DNA of 64,000 nt from Bugulina stolonifera (Eukaryota > Bryozoa > Gymnolaemata > Cheilostomatida > Bugulidae), in assembly GCA_935421135.1 (NCBI GenBank), contig OW285187.1, positions 25,172,429 through 25,236,428 of the forward strand. Reading direction: 5' to 3'. This document shows, in pieces, positions 61,501-64,000 of this stretch. A program made the position numbers and the translations under genes. How positions within the stretch are numbered: the stretch's first letter is position 1; the number at the start of each line of letters is the position of its first letter. The notes beneath the pieces were generated by a model. That model saw only the letters and a list, made by a program, of their open reading frames with translations, searched no databases and had not been told where the DNA came from.

Positions 61501-61798
61501 ATTTAAAAATTAAAATAAAGCAATCTGAAATGAGACAAGTGAAGACCAATATTAGTAGGTGATAGATCAGATGTCAAGTTTAGTTATTGTTTGTTATATA
61601 ATATTATGTAAGTGCTGTATAATATTATATAAGAAGAGTAGAGTGAGTAGACATGTTCGTGTTCGTTGGTCAGACCAAGGAGTAAGAGGTCAAACTCACC
61701 TCACGCTGTCGCTTTTCCTCCTCTTTCCTTTGTCTTTCTTTCCTAATGGCCTCAAGCTTAGCCTTTTTCCTTTCAAGCTCTGCTTTTCTATCGGCCAT
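52536..61798 (-). CDS. DYNC1I: Cytoplasmic dynein 1 intermediate chain
   Basis: Sixteen exons in transcript order, 61700-61798, 60989-61088, 60758-60863, 60466-60590, 58941-59114, 57256-57405, 56800-56950, 56455-56554, 56124-56249, 55728-55874, 55317-55430, 54914-55053, 54247-54391, 53698-53838, 53160-53285 and 52536-52649, join without a frame break to 685 residues. The N-terminal helix ([20 protein letters not shown]) is the p150-Glued and NudE binding coiled coil. [14 protein letters not shown] and [10 protein letters not shown] match the light-chain region and the start of the WD40 propeller. WD words include [66 protein letters not shown] and [20 protein letters not shown]. The protein scaffolds the dynein motor and links it to dynactin. 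The 58-residue exon 58941-59114 is His-rich and unlike the usual family. Confidence 0.95.
55070..55270. repeat. AT-rich tract in a dynein intron
   Basis: Repeated tatagtacagtgttatata and atatagtatatagt words between two WD40 exons. It is low-complexity and non-coding; the several minus-strand frames here are artefacts. Confidence 0.75.
56707..56740. repeat. Short palindrome with agttgtcctctc arms
   Basis: Arms agttgtcctctc and gagaggacaact are perfect reverse complements around 10 bases. It is another member of the scattered gttgtcctctc family, here in an intron of the dynein gene. Confidence 0.75.
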
Positions 61799-63230
61799 GT
61801 TGTATATTGCCTCTTTATTTACCACAATAACCGACAAAACAATTTGTTGATCGTCTATAAAATAATAAGGTTATTTTCTCAAAATAATCAATGGCTCTGA
61901 TCAAGTTTTAGCCACGTAGCCCAAAATGTCTACTATTTATTAGGGGCGCTCTAGTACACCACCATTAATACTAGCAACAGCCATTCAAAGTTACGCTGCT
62001 AACAGGATACGCAAAACAGTGGTTCCGCTAACAACCTTTTGTTAACCTACTAAAATTGACCAATGGTGTTCTTCCTTCTCGGAGCGTGCATATTTGATGA
62101 ACATTGCTTTGTATTGGAGTTGTTTGTGGTTAGTAGAACTTCCCATTTTATTCTTTTGTGACTGTCAATAATTGTACGAGAGTTTAACCATTTTGTGCAA
62201 GCAGTAACCAACGAATATATAAAACCATTGCTTGAGTGGTCTAGTTGTCTGAATACAATGAACAGTAATTATAATAACCAATCCAAAGTGAAAGTCAGTC
62301 ACTCGTCTCGTCAGTAAAAGTTCAATCAATGGAAAGTTAGTTTATAGTTCAATCATCTTATTATAGTAGTTAGTAAATGTAATTTAAATTCAAATAAACT
62401 TACAGCATTTCGTTTGAATTAACATAAACTACTGGACCAACAGAACATGTTCTAAAAGGTTTTTGAAAAAAATCATTGATTTCAAGGCATTAGAATTAGT
62501 CAAAAAATTTACAAACAATGGACATGGTCATGGTCGGTGTGGCTCTAATCTAAGTTAGCCTAATCTGCTCAAATTTAATTAAAATTCCTTCATACTATAC
62601 TCGTGACCGTAACTTTAATGATAGTCAGGGGCGTAGGTTAGAAAAATTCAGTGGGGAGGTAGAAAGTTTAACTGGGTGGGAGGTGGTTTGGGGTTAACAC
62701 TTTTTTAGATGTTGGTGACTTGATTGATATTAACATAGTTACTTCCACTCAGACCATTTGACCTGATGGGGATTGGTAACACTTATTGCTTTGAAGGTTC
62801 TTTGTTGTCCCTATGTAGGCCTACCTTTTTATTTGAGGTTATGCAAGTGTACCTATAGTTTGCAGCAAAAAACTGTCGTGGTACTGGTTTTTGTTCGCAA
62901 AGATTGGTTTTGTTTGGCCTTAAGATTGGGGTCTAATTTAGATAACGTGAATTAGGAAATCAGAGGATAAATCCAGTCAAAGCTATAATGAGATAGTTGT
63001 TGGAACTACAGTTGAATGTATACCTCCTAATTTTGCCAATAAAATGAAAACAATTTAGAATTTCTCATGTTAATCACTACCCAATCATGTGAAGTCCATA
63101 GTTTGTTGTTGTTCGGCGAGCTAGATTTCTAAATTAGACCTTCAGTTACCTGATGTATGCACACTGTGATATCGAGGCTTGGCTATTCACCCACCCTGTG
63201 TAGGCCTGTTGTATTCTTATTTGTAGAACC
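61799..63230. other. Divergent promoter region, dynein intermediate chain and G3BP-like genes
   Basis: The two genes are transcribed away from each other. An acceptor-like ttatttgtag directly precedes the G3BP start, so a non-coding first exon of that gene may lie here. The open frame at 62773-62955 has no recognisable features. Confidence 0.5.
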
Positions 63231-64000
63231 ATGGTAATGGACTCGTCTAGCCCTCCCAGCCCTCAGTGTGTTGGACGAGAGTTTGTACGGCAGTATTATA
63301 CGTTGATGAATGAGGCACCTGGATTCTTGCACAGGTATGATTTTTTAATAGGCATGATCTTTCTCATGATACTGGCATCTTATATATTATTATTTTATTT
63401 TGTTGTTGTTCATGTAGGCTTATTTGTGTGTTTTCATCATCTAGGAATCGGAATATGCCCTATGCATCATTTATCATTATATTATATGTTCATGAAACGT
63501 TTCACTAACTACCTACATTTCAATATTTGAAATCTATGATATAGGTTTTACAGTGCCGATTCCAGCTTTGTCCACAGTGGGGATGATTTGTCATCGCAAG
63601 ACCCTGAGCCAGTCTATGGCCAAAAGGTACTTCTACATTTGATCACTTACTGTATGCTACATGAATTACAAATATGTATTTCATTACTAGTCACCATTTA
63701 TATGAAGTGTGTCTTGGCTGCTGCTTGACCTTAACTGACCTTGATATTGATTAATCTCATCTGTTGTTATGTTCATGTTACTTTGTGGTAGTGGTCTATA
63801 AACAAAGTCATACTATGTGTTGTGTTATGCTCTGTATTTCTGATATACTTTATGTGTTGTGTTATGCTCTGTATCTCTAATATACTCTTTGTGTTGTGTT
63901 ATGGTCTGTATATCTGATATTTTGAAGCAGTTAATTGACTACATGTTGTTATACTAGAATATCCACAAGAAGATTCAAGACCTTGATTTCCGTGATTGTC
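63231..64000 (+). CDS. G3BP-like: G3BP-like stress-granule protein (5' part, runs off window)
   Basis: Three exons are visible, 63231-63334, 63545-63626 and 63958 to the window edge, joining in frame. The product starts [11 protein letters not shown] and continues [39 protein letters not shown] and [10 protein letters not shown]. This is the start of the NTF2-like domain that opens G3BP/Rasputin proteins, RNA-binding scaffolds that nucleate stress granules in the cytoplasm. The NTF2-like domain makes dimers and binds partners through FGDF-type peptides. The acidic region, RRM and RGG parts must lie to the right. A second ATG two codons downstream (63237) could also serve as the start, as in vertebrate G3BP, which also begins MVM. 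Confidence 0.92.

Overview
The window is animal nuclear DNA. It is AT-rich, its genes are intron-rich with GT-AG introns, and it holds a TGF-beta-family receptor kinase, a cytoplasmic dynein intermediate chain, a G3BP, a severin-type gelsolin and an RNF126/RNF115-type RING ligase. Modest introns, abundant small DNA transposons and the divergence of these proteins from vertebrate ones suggest an early-branching metazoan, perhaps a demosponge. The sequence alone does not prove the species.

Left part (1-28,100): five tandem, same-strand paralogues of a receptor-like family I cannot assign to a named family. All five share a four-exon plan with intron phases 0, 1, 1: signal peptide plus first half of the ectodomain, second half of the ectodomain, transmembrane segment, then a Pro/Tyr-rich cytoplasmic tail. 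The ectodomain, about 140 residues, carries two conserved cysteines and looks CUB-like by inference. The tails carry YxxV-type and PPxY motifs, and in two genes they contain in-frame minisatellites. Genes 3 to 5 share an inverted-CCAAT promoter motif. A possible tail exon of a sixth member lies at the left edge. The introns and spacers hold several non-autonomous DNA transposons: a Mutator-like element with a 9-bp target duplication, a hAT-like element with an 8-bp duplication, a second hAT-like element and several foldback elements.

Middle part (29,200-46,000): an RNF126/RNF115-like E3 ubiquitin ligase gene on the minus strand (8 exons, one only 19 nt, and a 50-copy 35-bp minisatellite in an intron). 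It is followed by a severin/gelsolin-like actin-severing gene on the plus strand (12 exons). One severin intron holds an inverted pair of intron-containing tRNA-Leu(CAA) genes.

Right part (46,600-64,000): a TGF-beta receptor type I-like serine/threonine kinase gene on the minus strand whose assembled exons carry no GS box, then the cytoplasmic dynein 1 intermediate chain gene on the minus strand (16 exons, full length), and head-to-head with it the first three exons of a G3BP-like gene on the plus strand, which runs off the window.

The right-hand genes are ordinary single-copy cell-biology genes with no evident functional link to each other. The unusual part is the receptor-like cluster. All exon coordinates come from reading splice sites, frame continuity and homology by eye; there is no transcript evidence.
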